Source of the DNA: Cryomorphaceae bacterium
GTDB lineage: Bacteria > Bacteroidota > Bacteroidia > Flavobacteriales > Schleiferiaceae
Assembly (NCBI GenBank): GCA_020832345.1
Contig: JAFIEY010000251.1
Location: 1-48,568 of the forward strand
Length of the DNA stretch: 48,568 nt
Reading direction: 5' to 3'
Shown here in pieces: positions 32,013 to 41,429 of the stretch. Position 1 is the first letter of the stretch. Every line of letters begins with the position of its first letter. The notes beneath the pieces were generated by a model, which did no database searches, was not told where the DNA came from, and saw only the letters and a program-made list of their open reading frames with translations. Made by a program: the position numbers and the translations under genes.

Positions 32013-35000
32013 ATGATTCATTTTTTCCGCATTTGCCTTTTCACTGTTGTAAGTTTCTTATTTGCATTAAGTAATGTGTTTGGACAAAGTCTTTCATTGC
32101 CCATTTCCGTAACGTGGGAAGGGGTTCAAGTTGAGACTAGAGAAAAACAACCGGATATTAAATGGATAAAATGTGAACCTTGTGAGGGTACATTTCCGCA
32201 CAATCAACCGGTATTTTTTGTCGATGCAGCCGTTCCTTCCGGCGTAGAATTGGTCAATTTTTCGCTTCAATTGGGAAATACTTCCGCTTTAAATGGAGAA
32301 GAAAGTCAGTTGATGGATGAGCTTGGCGACAATAGAGCCAAAAATGATTACCTGAATGTTGTGAATGTTGACGGTAAATTTCGACTAAGGGGAGAGGTTC
32401 ACCTTATTCGCGATGTAGATGGTAGATTGCAAAAGGTAAACTCAGCGACCCTTTCCTATGAACTTCGTCCCAAAAGGCAAAGTCAACGGAAATCTTTTGT
32501 TCCCAATTCTGTTTTGAGCTCGGGTTCCTGGTATAAGGTGGCCGTAAAAAACAACGGTGTTTTTAAAATCACCCCAGATATTTTACAACAAATGGGTGCA
32601 CCGTCATCTATTTCTTCCTCCTCAATTCAAGTTTACGGAAATCGTGGAGGAATGCTACCCGAGCGCGTTGGTGATGATTTTATCGATGATCTGGTGGAAA
32701 TTCCCATTGCTGTTTTTGATGGTGGAGATGGAACTTTTAGTGGAAACGACTATATTCTTTTTTATGCACATGGCCCCCATCAGTGGCATTACAATCAAGT
32801 CGATAATCGCTTTGATCATACCTATAATATATATAGCAACGAAAATCACTATTTTATTCGGGTTGATGGAAGCGGTGGTCAACGCATTCAACCGGGTTCA
32901 GTTTCGGGTTCTGCGGCCAATACTACGGTTACAACTTTTGATGATTTTGATTTTATCGAGGATAGTAAAGTCAATTTACAACGCGTAGGTCGTGAGTGGT
33001 TTGGCGACATCTTTGATTTTAATCTTTCTTATAATTACGCATTCCCTTTTCCAAATTTGGTTCCAGGTAGTCCTGTCAGCATCAAAATTCGCGTTGCTGG
33101 AAGGACCAATGTAAATGGCACCCGAATGGAAGTTACTTCCGGTGGTACTCAAGTGATGACCTTAAATGTTTTGCGGTTTTTAGCAAACTCTAAAGAATTT
33201 GCTACGGCATCTCAAGGACTGGCGACCTTTCCTGCCTCGGGAAATAGCGTCAATCTTAACCTAACCTTCAACAATCAAGTGAATCCGGCAGCTACAGCCT
33301 GGCTGGATTATATTTCTGTTAATGTTCGCCGCAATTTGATTTTTTCGGGAAACCAAATGACTTTTCGGGACGTCGCTTCTGTCGGTGTCGGAAATATTTC
33401 GGAGTTTACGGTAAATAACGTGCCCCCATCTGCAGTTTTATGGGATGTAACGGATCCTCTGCAAACGTTTTCTCTTCCATTACAATTTTCTGGAAACACC
33501 GCAACCTTTCGCGTAAATACGGATACTTTGCGAACATTCGTGCTGGTCAATGGAAGTAGTTTACCCGAAGTTTCACCAGTTGGTAAAGTGGAAAATCAAA
33601 ACCTACACGCCATGACGCCGAAGGATATGATTATTATAACTTACCCCGGTTTTAGGGCGGCTGCGGAAAGATTGGCAAATTTTCGTCGCAAACACAGTGG
33701 ATTTTCAGTAGAGGTTGTTTCAACCACCGAAATTTATAATGAATACCATTCGGGTACTCAGGATATTTCCGCCATTCGCAATTTTCTGCGCTCTAATTAT
33801 ATCAAAGCACCAAATGGAAATGGTTTGAAATACGCTGTATTGGTGGGTACTGCTTCTTACGATTATAAGGATGTAGAGCCAAATAATACCAATTTTGTTC
33901 CCGCGCACCAGTCGCCTTACAGTTTTAATATAGAGGCATCCTATGTCTCGGATGATTTTTACACCTTTTTTGATGAGGGAGAAGGTATGATGCCACTGCA
34001 TATTCACACCATGGAAATAGCCATTGGTCGCCTTACAGTTCGCTCACTTTCTCAAGCCAATGCCGTTGTGGATAAAATCATTCGCTACGATTCCAGTCCC
34101 AATCGTTTTGGTAATTGGCGGAGTCGTATGTTGTTTGTAACCGACGATGTTGATGCCAATTGGGAAAGGGAATTTATGGAGTACAGTGAGGAAATAATAG
34201 ACAGTGTAAGTGCTCGATACCCCTTTTATAATTTCCAGAAGATTTATGCGGACGCATACCAACAAGTCTCCACCGCAGGAAGTCAGCGTTACCCCGAAGT
34301 GCAAGACGAAATTTTCCGGCAAGTACAAAACGGAGCCCTCATTACGAATTATATCGGGCACGGCGGTGAAACAGGTTGGGCCCAAGAACAAATTTTGCGA
34401 TTGGAAGAAATAAACAATTGGTCTAATATTGATAAGTTGTCGATTTTTGTTACCATTACCTGTGATTTTAGCCGTTTTGATGAAGTTTGGAGAATCAGTG
34501 CGGGTGAGCAAACACTACTAAATCCGGAGGGTGGCGCAATTGCCTTGCTGAGTACGACAAGAGTTGTGGGGGCAGACCCGGCGCAAAAACTCAATAGGCT
34601 GATGTATCAAGTATATCGTAATCGGGTTGAATCAGGAGATTATACCATTGGAAACTGGATGAAAGAAACTAAAAATTTATCGGGAAGCACCGTTACAGTG
34701 CCCTTTTCCCTTCTCGGCGACCCCAGTATTATAATCCCATTTCCTGAATATAATGTCGTTACCGAGTCGGTACACGATGTGACAACCGACCAACCGACGG
34801 ATACAATAAGGGCGTTGAGTAAAACCCGAATTGGTGGTCGAGTTGCGCACCGGAACGGGGTTTTGGTAGATGATTTTAACGGGGAAATGCAGGTGGCAAT
34901 TTTTGATAAGCCCATGCAACGTCAAACGTTGGTAAACGATGGGGTAGGGTCACCATTCAGCTTTACTACCCAAAATAACGCGATCTACCGCGGTCGTGTG

Positions 35001-35834
35001 TCTGTAAATACTGGTCGTTTTTCCTTTGAGTTTATCACACCGGTGAATATTTCATACCAATTCGGTCCCGGGAAATTCAGCTATTACGGTTCAGCTGAAG
35101 CCGGAGAGGCCGCCGGTGGAGATCAAGAAACCATCATAGGAGGGTTGGATACCAATGCACAGGCGGACGATGAAGGGCCGGAAATTGAACTTTACATGAA
35201 CGATGAGAGCTTTGTATTTGGCGGCATGACCGATGAAAGTCCGGATATGTTTGCCATTCTAGTTGATTCCTCAGGTATCAATACCGTGGGTAATAGCATT
35301 GGTCACGATATCGTTGCAACCTTGGATCACCAAACTGAAAACCCAATTGTGTTGAACGATTATTACACTGCGGAACTCAACAGCTATCAGCGTGGTACCA
35401 TTCGTTATCCGTTTTTTGATTTGGATGAAGGGCCACACCACTTGTCCTTACGAGCGTGGGACGTACACAATAATCCATCTACAGCACAGACCGAATTTAT
35501 TGTGGCTTCTTCTGCGGGTTTGGCTTTAAAGCACGTTTTAAATTATCCAAACCCATTTACCACGCGTACACTTTTTCAATTTGAACACAATCGCCCCAAC
35601 CAGCCATTGGAGGTTTTGGTGCAAATTTTTACGGTAAGTGGAAGGTTGGTGAAAACCATTCAAGCCAACGTATATTCGCAGGGAAATCGAGTGGTTGACG
35701 ACATCCCGTGGGATGGATTAGACGATTTTGGAGACCGCATTGGAAAGGGTGTTTATGTGTACCGCGTAAAAGTGCGGTCAACATTGGATGATGCCCGTGC
35801 GGAAAAAATGGAAAAACTCGTAATTTTGCGTTAA
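32013..35834 (+). CDS. porU: Type IX secretion system C-terminal signal peptidase PorU (C25 family)
   Basis: The product (about 1273 residues) is the cell-surface protease that removes T9SS sorting domains and links cargo to the surface with PorV, PorQ and PorZ. It has a signal peptide (MIHFFRICLFTVVSFLFALSNVFG) and a long beta-rich N-terminal part. The gingipain-type domain has catalytic His in IGHGGETGW (codon at 34359) and Cys in ITCDFSRFDE (codon at 34461). The protein carries its own type A-like C-terminal domain (NYPNPFTTRTLFQFE...GKGVYVYRVKV). The frame is open from 31965, but the ATG at 32013 starts the leader. porV follows by 76 bases. Confidence 0.95.
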   Translation: MIHFFRICLFTVVSFLFALSNVFGQSLSLPISVTWEGVQVETREKQPDIKWIKCEPCEGTFPHNQPVFFVDAAVPSGVELVNFSLQLGNTSALNGEESQLMDELGDNRAKNDYLNVVNVDGKFRLRGEVHLIRDVDGRLQKVNSATLSYELRPKRQSQRKSFVPNSVLSSGSWYKVAVKNNGVFKITPDILQQMGAPSSISSSSIQVYGNRGGMLPERVGDDFIDDLVEIPIAVFDGGDGTFSGNDYILFYAHGPHQWHYNQVDNRFDHTYNIYSNENHYFIRVDGSGGQRIQPGSVSGSAANTTVTTFDDFDFIEDSKVNLQRVGREWFGDIFDFNLSYNYAFPFPNLVPGSPVSIKIRVAGRTNVNGTRMEVTSGGTQVMTLNVLRFLANSKEFATASQGLATFPASGNSVNLNLTFNNQVNPAATAWLDYISVNVRRNLIFSGNQMTFRDVASVGVGNISEFTVNNVPPSAVLWDVTDPLQTFSLPLQFSGNTATFRVNTDTLRTFVLVNGSSLPEVSPVGKVENQNLHAMTPKDMIIITYPGFRAAAERLANFRRKHSGFSVEVVSTTEIYNEYHSGTQDISAIRNFLRSNYIKAPNGNGLKYAVLVGTASYDYKDVEPNNTNFVPAHQSPYSFNIEASYVSDDFYTFFDEGEGMMPLHIHTMEIAIGRLTVRSLSQANAVVDKIIRYDSSPNRFGNWRSRMLFVTDDVDANWEREFMEYSEEIIDSVSARYPFYNFQKIYADAYQQVSTAGSQRYPEVQDEIFRQVQNGALITNYIGHGGETGWAQEQILRLEEINNWSNIDKLSIFVTITCDFSRFDEVWRISAGEQTLLNPEGGAIALLSTTRVVGADPAQKLNRLMYQVYRNRVESGDYTIGNWMKETKNLSGSTVTVPFSLLGDPSIIIPFPEYNVVTESVHDVTTDQPTDTIRALSKTRIGGRVAHRNGVLVDDFNGEMQVAIFDKPMQRQTLVNDGVGSPFSFTTQNNAIYRGRVSVNTGRFSFEFITPVNISYQFGPGKFSYYGSAEAGEAAGGDQETIIGGLDTNAQADDEGPEIELYMNDESFVFGGMTDESPDMFAILVDSSGINTVGNSIGHDIVATLDHQTENPIVLNDYYTAELNSYQRGTIRYPFFDLDEGPHHLSLRAWDVHNNPSTAQTEFIVASSAGLALKHVLNYPNPFTTRTLFQFEHNRPNQPLEVLVQIFTVSGRLVKTIQANVYSQGNRVVDDIPWDGLDDFGDRIGKGVYVYRVKVRSTLDDARAEKMEKLVILR

Positions 35835-35910
35835 CTTGCGCTCCCAATAAAATTGTTATTTTCTCGTTATGTCAATATCCGTTTTTTCGAGAAACACAAA
35901 TTGTTTTACT

Positions 35911-37092
35911 ATGAAGAATGCTCAGGCAGTTCGTCTTGCCCTTTTGGTGTTTGTTCTGGCCTTAATGCCAATGATTTCTAATGCACAGCGAATTAGCAGT
36001 GATGGAAATGTGGTTACCACAGCTGTGCCCTTTTTAGCCATTTCGCCAGACTCCAGATCCGGCGCCATGGGAGATGTTGGTGTCGCCACCTCCGCTGATG
36101 CCAATTCAATCCATTGGAATCCGGCGAAACTCGCATTTTTGGAAGACGATGCGCGGTCTTTTTCAGCATCTTATATTCCTTGGTTGCAAAGCTTGGTGCC
36201 CGATATCAATCTTGCTTACCTTTCTTATGCCCATAAGATTGATAAAAATCAAGCCTTTGCCGCATCATTTCGATATTTCTCCCTAGGAAATATTCAATAT
36301 ACAGACATTCAAGGGAACTCCATGGGGGACTTTGAATCCCATGAATTTGCGTTTAGTGGAGCATACTCCCTAAAACTTTCAAACCAACTTTCAGCCGGTG
36401 TCGCTTTGCGGTATATCTACTCAAATCTTACCCAAGCTGCAGGTCAGGCCAATATTGGAGAAAATATTACTGCCGGACAATCCTTTGCTTCCGACGTCTC
36501 ACTGTTTTATGAGGGCGAGCGCTTTGTGATGGAAGGTGGTCAAACAGGTAGAATGACCGCTGGTTTGAACATCAGTAATTTGGGAACTAAAATTCGCTAT
36601 ACCGAAACTGAGGGTGGGGACTTTATTCCCACGAACCTGAGATTGGGAACCGGATTTATCTGGGGACTCGATCAATATGTTGAATTGGGCTTTTATGCAG
36701 ACCTAAATAAATTGCTCGTGCCTACTCCACCAGAATATGATGACGACGGCAATATCGTCGCGGGCCGGGATCCTAATGTACCTTTCTTTCAAGGCGTTTT
36801 TCAATCATTCAACGATGCACCCGGAGGGTTTAGCGAGGAGCTTCAAGAAATTGTTTACAACCTTGGTGTGGAAATGTGGTATGATGAAAAATTTGCGCTT
36901 CGTGCCGGATACCAGCATGAATCTTGGGACAAAGGTGGCCGACAATACGCAACCCTAGGTTTAGGTTTGCGCTTTAATGTGTTTGGTTTGGACTTTTCAT
37001 ATTTAATACCCACTACCCGCGTACGCAATCCTTTGGAGAATACACTTCGCTTCACTCTATTCTGGAATTTTCATAAAGCTGAAGCTAGGTAG
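35911..37092 (+). CDS. porV: Type IX secretion outer membrane protein PorV (LptO)
   Basis: The 393-residue outer membrane barrel of the FadL-like type shuttles T9SS cargo from the translocon to the attachment complex. The leader is MKNAQAVRLALLVFVLALMPMISNAQ. The mature N-terminus carries the family phrase AVPFLAISPDSRSGAMGDVGVATSADANSIHWNPAKLAF, and the C-terminus has LRAGYQHESWDKGGRQYATLGLGLRFNVFGLDFSYLIP. The ATG at 35911 was chosen over the in-frame 35869 because it begins the signal peptide. It is downstream of porU as in many Bacteroidota, and cdd follows after repeat copy G. Confidence 0.95.
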   Translation: MKNAQAVRLALLVFVLALMPMISNAQRISSDGNVVTTAVPFLAISPDSRSGAMGDVGVATSADANSIHWNPAKLAFLEDDARSFSASYIPWLQSLVPDINLAYLSYAHKIDKNQAFAASFRYFSLGNIQYTDIQGNSMGDFESHEFAFSGAYSLKLSNQLSAGVALRYIYSNLTQAAGQANIGENITAGQSFASDVSLFYEGERFVMEGGQTGRMTAGLNISNLGTKIRYTETEGGDFIPTNLRLGTGFIWGLDQYVELGFYADLNKLLVPTPPEYDDDGNIVAGRDPNVPFFQGVFQSFNDAPGGFSEELQEIVYNLGVEMWYDEKFALRAGYQHESWDKGGRQYATLGLGLRFNVFGLDFSYLIPTTRVRNPLENTLRFTLFWNFHKAEAR

Positions 37093-37123
37093 GGGTTTTA
37101 ATCACAACCTTATATATGAACCA

Positions 37124-37250
37124 CGAGTTTGCTCCAAAAAGTCTCTTTCTGCCAAAATCTTCCTTGTCGATAGACTTCCGAATCCTCACTTGCTCCGGTT
37201 CAAAAATCCCCTCAATTTTGATTGAAATCATCCTTTTTGGAGTGGACTCA
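37124..37250 (-). repeat. Interspersed inverted-repeat element, copy G (127 bp)
   Basis: Inverse orientation, from CGAGTTTGCTCCAAAAAG to CTTTTTGGAGTGGACTCA, starting 32 bases after the porV stop and ending 45 bases before cdd. An apparent minus-strand ORF (37085-37405) that includes it also runs through cdd and is an artefact. Confidence 0.92.
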
Positions 37251-37294
37251 ACCTTTAGTTTGTTGGACTCTCCCGTCCAACACAACACACATCG

Positions 37295-37771
37295 ATGGAG
37301 AAAATAACAAAATCGGTTACCTACACTAAGGGTAAATACGCAGAACTTAAAGCGGAGTACCGCAATGTTGCAGATGCTGCAATTCGTGCTGCCAAACGCG
37401 CCCATGCACCCTATTCCAATTTCTTTGTTGGTGCAGCAGTTTTACTGGATAACGGAAAACTTATAGAAGGTAATAACCAGGAAAATGCTGCATATCCCTC
37501 CGGTTTGTGTGCTGAAAGAGTTGCATTGTTTTTTGCCGGAAGTCAATTTCCCGAAGCCTCGGTGAGAATCCTTGCTGTCCATGTGACAGAATTGCCAAGC
37601 GATGTTCTGGTTCCGCCTTGTGGAGCATGCTTACAGGTAATAAAAGAAACAGAAACCAGACAGAAAGACCCGATGGAAATTCTATTAGTCAATAGTGAAT
37701 TTTTTATGTTGGCCGAAGGAGTTCAACAGTTTATGCCACTGGCTTTTTCCCGCGATTATTTTCCGGTGTAA
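37295..37771 (+). CDS. cdd: Cytidine deaminase
   Basis: The 158-residue zinc enzyme deaminates cytidine and deoxycytidine in pyrimidine salvage. Zinc ligands and the catalytic Glu are visible in NAAYPSGLCAERVALF (Cys and the Glu two residues later) and PPCGACLQVI (two Cys). The substrate-binding region near residue 40 reads APYSNFFVGAAVLL. The length is a little above the usual 130-140 for the short tetrameric form because of an N-terminal extension. Position next to porV matches what I recall of flavobacterial gene order. Confidence 0.95.
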   Translation: MEKITKSVTYTKGKYAELKAEYRNVADAAIRAAKRAHAPYSNFFVGAAVLLDNGKLIEGNNQENAAYPSGLCAERVALFFAGSQFPEASVRILAVHVTELPSDVLVPPCGACLQVIKETETRQKDPMEILLVNSEFFMLAEGVQQFMPLAFSRDYFPV

Positions 37772-37826
37772 GGATAAGTGCAAGATTTTTTCAGCAGAAG
37801 CTTGGTGGTCTGATTTTACAAAAGCC

Positions 37827-38024
37827 TTAAACGGTTTCCTCCTTTTTACATTTTTCTTCAGGGGCAGCGCCACAGAAGCCACAAGGTTCACCTTCTTTGT
37901 TGAGAAAGGGACTATTGCTGGCGCAAGTTCCGGCGAATTCACCGTCTTTTTTTGCCCAAATTTTGATTGCAATTCCCGCAAAAGCGAGACCGACCAGTAC
38001 AGCTGTAATGATAAATAATTCCAT
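37827..38024 (-). CDS. Small Cys-rich membrane protein, unknown function
   Basis: A 65-residue protein with one N-terminal membrane helix (MELFIITAVLVGLAFAGIAIKIW), a basic start to its soluble part (AKKDGEF) and a conserved-looking Cys segment FAGTCASNSP...GEPCGFCGAAPEEKC with four cysteines. I recall similar small proteins across Bacteroidota next to varied genes. The CxxC plus two more cysteines could bind a metal or an iron-sulfur cluster (inference). It lies nine bases upstream of... the 5' side is free, and its stop faces cdd; murB begins on its other flank on the same strand. Confidence 0.7.
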   Translation of the reverse strand: MELFIITAVLVGLAFAGIAIKIWAKKDGEFAGTCASNSPFLNKEGEPCGFCGAAPEEKCKKEETV

Positions 38025-38033
38025 GGTGCAAAG

Positions 38034-39044
38034 TTACAATACGTTTACTTCTTCTTCGAGGTGAATGCCAAATTTTTCGACTACACTTTCTTTAACCCGA
38101 GCCGCGTGGGCCAAGAGTTCTTTTCCGGTCGCTTTACCCAGATTTACCAAAACGAGGGCCTGCCGATTGTGCATACTTACACTTCCAATTGCCTTTCCCT
38201 TCCAACCGCTTTGCTCTATTAACCAGCCGGCAGGTACTTTAGTTTTGTTGGCTGTATTGGTTGGGAAATTTGGTATGTCCGGGTAATCTTTTTTTAGCTT
38301 TTCAAGATGATGGGTATCAATGACCGGATTTTTGAAAAAACTCCCACAATTCCCCAAATCTGCCGGATCAGGTAATTTTGATTTTCTAATCCTAATCACT
38401 GCTCTGGCAACATCGTGAATATCGGGGTTGGATATTTGCATTGTTTCCAACTCCTGTGCGATGGCACCATAATGGGTTTTTATTTGCGGATGTTTTTGCA
38501 GGCGTAAAAAGACCTTGGTAATAATGTACCGATTTTTACCGGTTCTTTTGAAGATAGAGTTTCGATAAGCAAAATCACAATCTTCCAATGTCAGGCTGAC
38601 CATTTTTCCCGTGTCGAGATCATAGGCTTCTAAATGATCGAATACATCGCGAAGTTCTACGCCGTACGCTCCGATGTTTTGAACGGGCGCAGTGCCAACA
38701 TTTCCGGGGATTAAAGACAGGTTTTCAATTCCACCCAGGTTGAGTTGGAGTGTGTAGCTGACAAACTCATGCCAATTTTCACCCGCCATACCAAACACCA
38801 CAGCTTCGTGCTCGTTTTCCGAAGCGATGCCTCTGCCCCGCAGGTCGATGTGGAGCACGGTTCCGGGAAAATCACGGGTGAATAAAATGTTGCTGCCACC
38901 ACCCAGGAAAAACCATGGTTTTGGCAAATCAGCGGGAAGATTCTGCAAATCTTCAGTGCTGTGGATGCGCACATATTCACGGGTTTGCACATCCAGACCA
39001 AAAGTGTTTAGACTTTTTAGGGAGAAATTTTTACGCCGAATCAT
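38034..39044 (-). CDS. murB: UDP-N-acetylenolpyruvoylglucosamine reductase
   Basis: The 336-residue FAD enzyme reduces UDP-GlcNAc-enolpyruvate to UDP-MurNAc in peptidoglycan synthesis. Family features are LNTFGLDVQT at the start and the FAD-binding GGGSNILFTRDF near 48. Next come IPGNVGTAPVQNIGAYGVEL near 113, YRNSIFKR near 160 and the catalytic Ser in NCGSFFKNPV near 230. The terminal catalytic Glu lies in HLEEEVNVL. The length and Tyr-loop arrangement correspond to the type I (E. coli-like) enzyme. It is followed by the small Cys-rich gene on the same strand after nine bases. Confidence 0.96.
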   Translation of the reverse strand: MIRRKNFSLKSLNTFGLDVQTREYVRIHSTEDLQNLPADLPKPWFFLGGGSNILFTRDFPGTVLHIDLRGRGIASENEHEAVVFGMAGENWHEFVSYTLQLNLGGIENLSLIPGNVGTAPVQNIGAYGVELRDVFDHLEAYDLDTGKMVSLTLEDCDFAYRNSIFKRTGKNRYIITKVFLRLQKHPQIKTHYGAIAQELETMQISNPDIHDVARAVIRIRKSKLPDPADLGNCGSFFKNPVIDTHHLEKLKKDYPDIPNFPTNTANKTKVPAGWLIEQSGWKGKAIGSVSMHNRQALVLVNLGKATGKELLAHAARVKESVVEKFGIHLEEEVNVL

Positions 39045-39158
39045 GCGAAAGTGAATGTATCATCAGTTTAAAATTTATAAAACCGTTCTTGCGCCCTTGG
39101 TCATTCGGAGGATTTAATACGTATGGATAGTCCTCCTCAAACGGAATAGTCGTAAAAT

Positions 39159-40361
39159 TTACAATTTTCCCGGATACGCCTGAAGGGCTTTTTCCAAAAT
39201 GATCAGACATTTTTCTAAAACCTCTACTTCGAGTACATAGGCAAGTCTAACGTATTGAAGACCCTTATTCGGTGAAGCGTAAAAACCTTCCGCCGGAGCA
39301 ACCATAACGGTGGCACCCTCGTGCGAGAATTCGGCGAGCATCCAACGGGCAAATGCATCTGCATTGTCAACCGGTAATTTGGCGACACAATAAAAAGCGC
39401 CTTTGGGCATAGGACATTCCACGCCTTCGATGGCATTTAAACCGTTGACCAAAACATTGCGACGTTTGTTGTATTCCGTAGCGACCTCTTTAAAATATGA
39501 GGACGGCGTATCCATGGCAGCTTTTGCGGCAATTTGCTCAATGGTTGGTGGACTCAATCTGGCCTGGGCAAATTTCATTGCGGTGTGGATGACCTCTTTA
39601 TTTCTGGAAATTAGGCAGCCAATACGGGCGCCACACATGCTATATCGTTTGCTGACAGAATCGATGACGATGGCGTGTTCCTCGAGTTCCTCAAATTCGA
39701 GAATGGAAATATGATTTTGATCGTCATAGGTAAATTCGCGATATACCTCATCAGCAATGAGGTAAAGATCGTGTTTGATAACCAGATCCTTTAATTTTTC
39801 TAATTCCTCTCGTGTGTAGAGATAACCGGTGGGATTCCCCGGATTACAAATAAGAATGGCCCTGGTTTTTTCCGTGATGAGCGATTCGAAATCTTCGATT
39901 GGCGGGAGGGCGAAATTGTATTCCAGATGAGAGGTAACCGGGACAACTTTCACGCCGTATGCAGTGGAAAATCCGTTGTAATTTGCGTAAAAAGGTTCGG
40001 GAATAATGATTTCGTCACCTTCATCGGCGATGGTACCCATTGTAAATGAAAGCGCTTCTGATCCCCCGGTGGTTACGATTAAATCTGAGGTTGAAATCTC
40101 AACACCGTTGTTGCGGTAATATCGTGCAAGGGCTTGACGATAATCCAGAAATCCTGCGGAATGACTGTACTCTAAAATTTTTAAGTCGATGTTGCGAACA
40201 GCATCGAGCACAACTTTTGGCGTTGGTAAGTCGGGTTGCCCAATATTGAGTTGATACACTTTCACCCCTTTTTCTACGGCTTGTTCGGCGTAAGGGACAA
40301 GTTTTCTGATGGGCGACTCGGGCATCCGAAGTCCTTTCTTTGAAATTGCGAGCATAGTCAT
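39159..40361 (-). CDS. PLP-dependent aminotransferase, class I (aspartate aminotransferase-like)
   Basis: The 400-residue fold-type I enzyme contains the cofactor lysine in DSVSKRYSMCGARIG (about residue 236), the phosphate- and pyridine-binding segments TTGGSEALSFTMG and NPGNPTGYLYTREE, and the DEVYREF motif. The C-terminal PKGAFYCVAKLPV is typical of the aspartate/alanine/aromatic subgroup. Substrate preference cannot be read from sequence. The ATG at 40361 precedes AISKKGLRMPESPIRKL, the usual N-terminus. No adjacent biosynthetic genes indicate a pathway. Confidence 0.92.
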   Translation of the reverse strand: MTMLAISKKGLRMPESPIRKLVPYAEQAVEKGVKVYQLNIGQPDLPTPKVVLDAVRNIDLKILEYSHSAGFLDYRQALARYYRNNGVEISTSDLIVTTGGSEALSFTMGTIADEGDEIIIPEPFYANYNGFSTAYGVKVVPVTSHLEYNFALPPIEDFESLITEKTRAILICNPGNPTGYLYTREELEKLKDLVIKHDLYLIADEVYREFTYDDQNHISILEFEELEEHAIVIDSVSKRYSMCGARIGCLISRNKEVIHTAMKFAQARLSPPTIEQIAAKAAMDTPSSYFKEVATEYNKRRNVLVNGLNAIEGVECPMPKGAFYCVAKLPVDNADAFARWMLAEFSHEGATVMVAPAEGFYASPNKGLQYVRLAYVLEVEVLEKCLIILEKALQAYPGKL

Positions 40362-40498
40362 TTGGTTATGGCAGCCTGCTTCGGATGGTTGGCAATCTGA
40401 AGTGCGGCTATTTCAGTTTCAATTTGTTTGTGGATTGATTTTCGACTTTAGATGCTGAGTGTTGTAAAGTAGGCAAAAAAACTGCTCATGGTCAAAGG

Positions 40499-40535
40499 CC
40501 AAAAAAAAACCCATCGCATTGCTGCGATGGGGCAA
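40499..40535 (-). terminator. Rho-independent terminator after the DUF1573 gene
   Basis: CCCATCGCA (40510-40518), loop TTGC, TGCGATGGG (40523-40531). On the minus strand it is followed by a run of T (plus-strand A 40499-40509), just 3' of the DUF1573 gene. Confidence 0.9.
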
Positions 40536-40552
40536 AGGTCAGAAATAATTTT

Positions 40553-41002
40553 TTATTTATTGCTAATGGAACTCTTGCCTTCCGATTTATTTAACGGAGT
40601 AGTTGGGACTTCCTCGGCTTTTTTCACTTCACCAATAATGCGCAAAGTGGTAGTTCCTTGAGCATCAGTGTTGGAGGCATTAGAATAAATCTTTACGGAT
40701 TTGCTAATACGACCGATACGTTTGGTGTCGTAAGTTACCTTTATGGTACTTGATTGTCCGGGCATGATGGGTTCACGAGGCCATTCAGGCACCGTACAAC
40801 CGCAACTTCCTTGTGCACGCTCGATAATCAGCGGTTCATTTCCAGTGTTTCTAAATTTAAAAATACGCGTACCATCAGCTTTTTCAGGAATTGTTCCGTA
40901 GTCGATGGTGGTTTCTTCAAATGTGATTTCGGGGCCATTGGCTTGCGCAGATACGCCAAAACTAAGACCTGTTGCAAATAGCAGTGCGAAAAGCTTTTTC
41001 AT
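40553..41002 (-). CDS. Exported DUF1573 protein
   Basis: The 149-residue protein has a signal peptide (MKKLFALLFATGLSFGVSAQA) and a single Ig-like DUF1573 domain (about 25-125): ITFEETTIDYGTIPEKADGTRIFKFRNTGNEPLIIERAQGSCGCTVPEWPREPIMPGQSSTIKVTYDT in outline, with the paired cysteines in SCGC. Such domains are abundant in Bacteroidota envelopes and resemble ASPM/SPD-2/Hydin folds; the function is unknown. The tail after 125 is Lys/Ser-rich and probably disordered. It has its own promoter and terminator. Confidence 0.9.
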   Translation of the reverse strand: MKKLFALLFATGLSFGVSAQANGPEITFEETTIDYGTIPEKADGTRIFKFRNTGNEPLIIERAQGSCGCTVPEWPREPIMPGQSSTIKVTYDTKRIGRISKSVKIYSNASNTDAQGTTTLRIIGEVKKAEEVPTTPLNKSEGKSSISNK

Positions 41003-41035
41003 TTTTTGTGGTTTTATTTTACTTAAACGCTATGA

Positions 41036-41067
41036 CAAATGTACAGCCAAAATGTTTCATTTGGCAA
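41036..41067 (-). promoter_or_regulatory. Promoter of the DUF1573 gene
   Basis: On the minus strand TTG (41065-41067) and TACATTTG (41036-41043) are separated by 21 bases, close to the Bacteroidota TTG-N19-TAnnTTTG arrangement. Transcription would start about 25-30 bases before the ATG. Confidence 0.55.
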
Positions 41068-41119
41068 TACAAATTTTAATGTTTTGGTTGAATCAAAAAA
41101 TGTACCCAAATTTTTAAAT

Positions 41120-41156
41120 GACGGTTTTTATTGAAATCATCCTTTTGGGAGTGGAC
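41120..41156 (-). repeat. Truncated copy I of the interspersed element
   Basis: Only the TGAGTCCACTC end and its neighbouring segment survive (ATTGAAATCATCCTTTTG, then GGAGTGGAC). The outermost TCA is replaced by GCC. It lies about 270 bases from complete copy H. Confidence 0.75.
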
Positions 41157-41159
41157 GCC

Positions 41160-41429
41160 TAATTTAAAAATCAATAACCTCAAATACCAAAAAACCGTTC
41201 AGCCTCAACATTAACTCAACTCACCAAACATTAACCACTCATCATTCACCACTCGCCATTCCCAACCCCATTGCACAAAAAAATCTCGGTCTATCGCAAT
41301 CTCTACAAATACCGAAAGTCGTTCGGCACCCACATTGTCAACTGTCCAATGTCCATTGTCAAATTTTCTCGGTCTCTCGCAGTCGCCACAAATACTAGCA
41401 CCCCCATTGTCCGTTTAAATCTCCAGCAT
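41160..41429. other. Non-coding stretch with degenerate direct repeats
   Basis: Between copies I and H I see no gene. Two related segments, CTCGGTCTATCGCAATC (about 41285) and CTCGGTCTCTCGCAGTC (about 41368), each followed by CTACAAATAC or GCCACAAATAC, lie 83 bases apart. The phrase CCATTGTC recurs several times. It looks like decayed repeat DNA. Confidence 0.45.

Noticed and set aside
37085-37405. Minus-strand open frame of 106 codons
   Set aside because: It covers repeat copy G and the antisense of the start of cdd; the cdd frame is clearly the real one.
41281-41395. Repeated phrases that might suggest a CRISPR array
   Set aside because: Only two degenerate copies with no constant repeat-spacer periodicity and no cas genes in the window.
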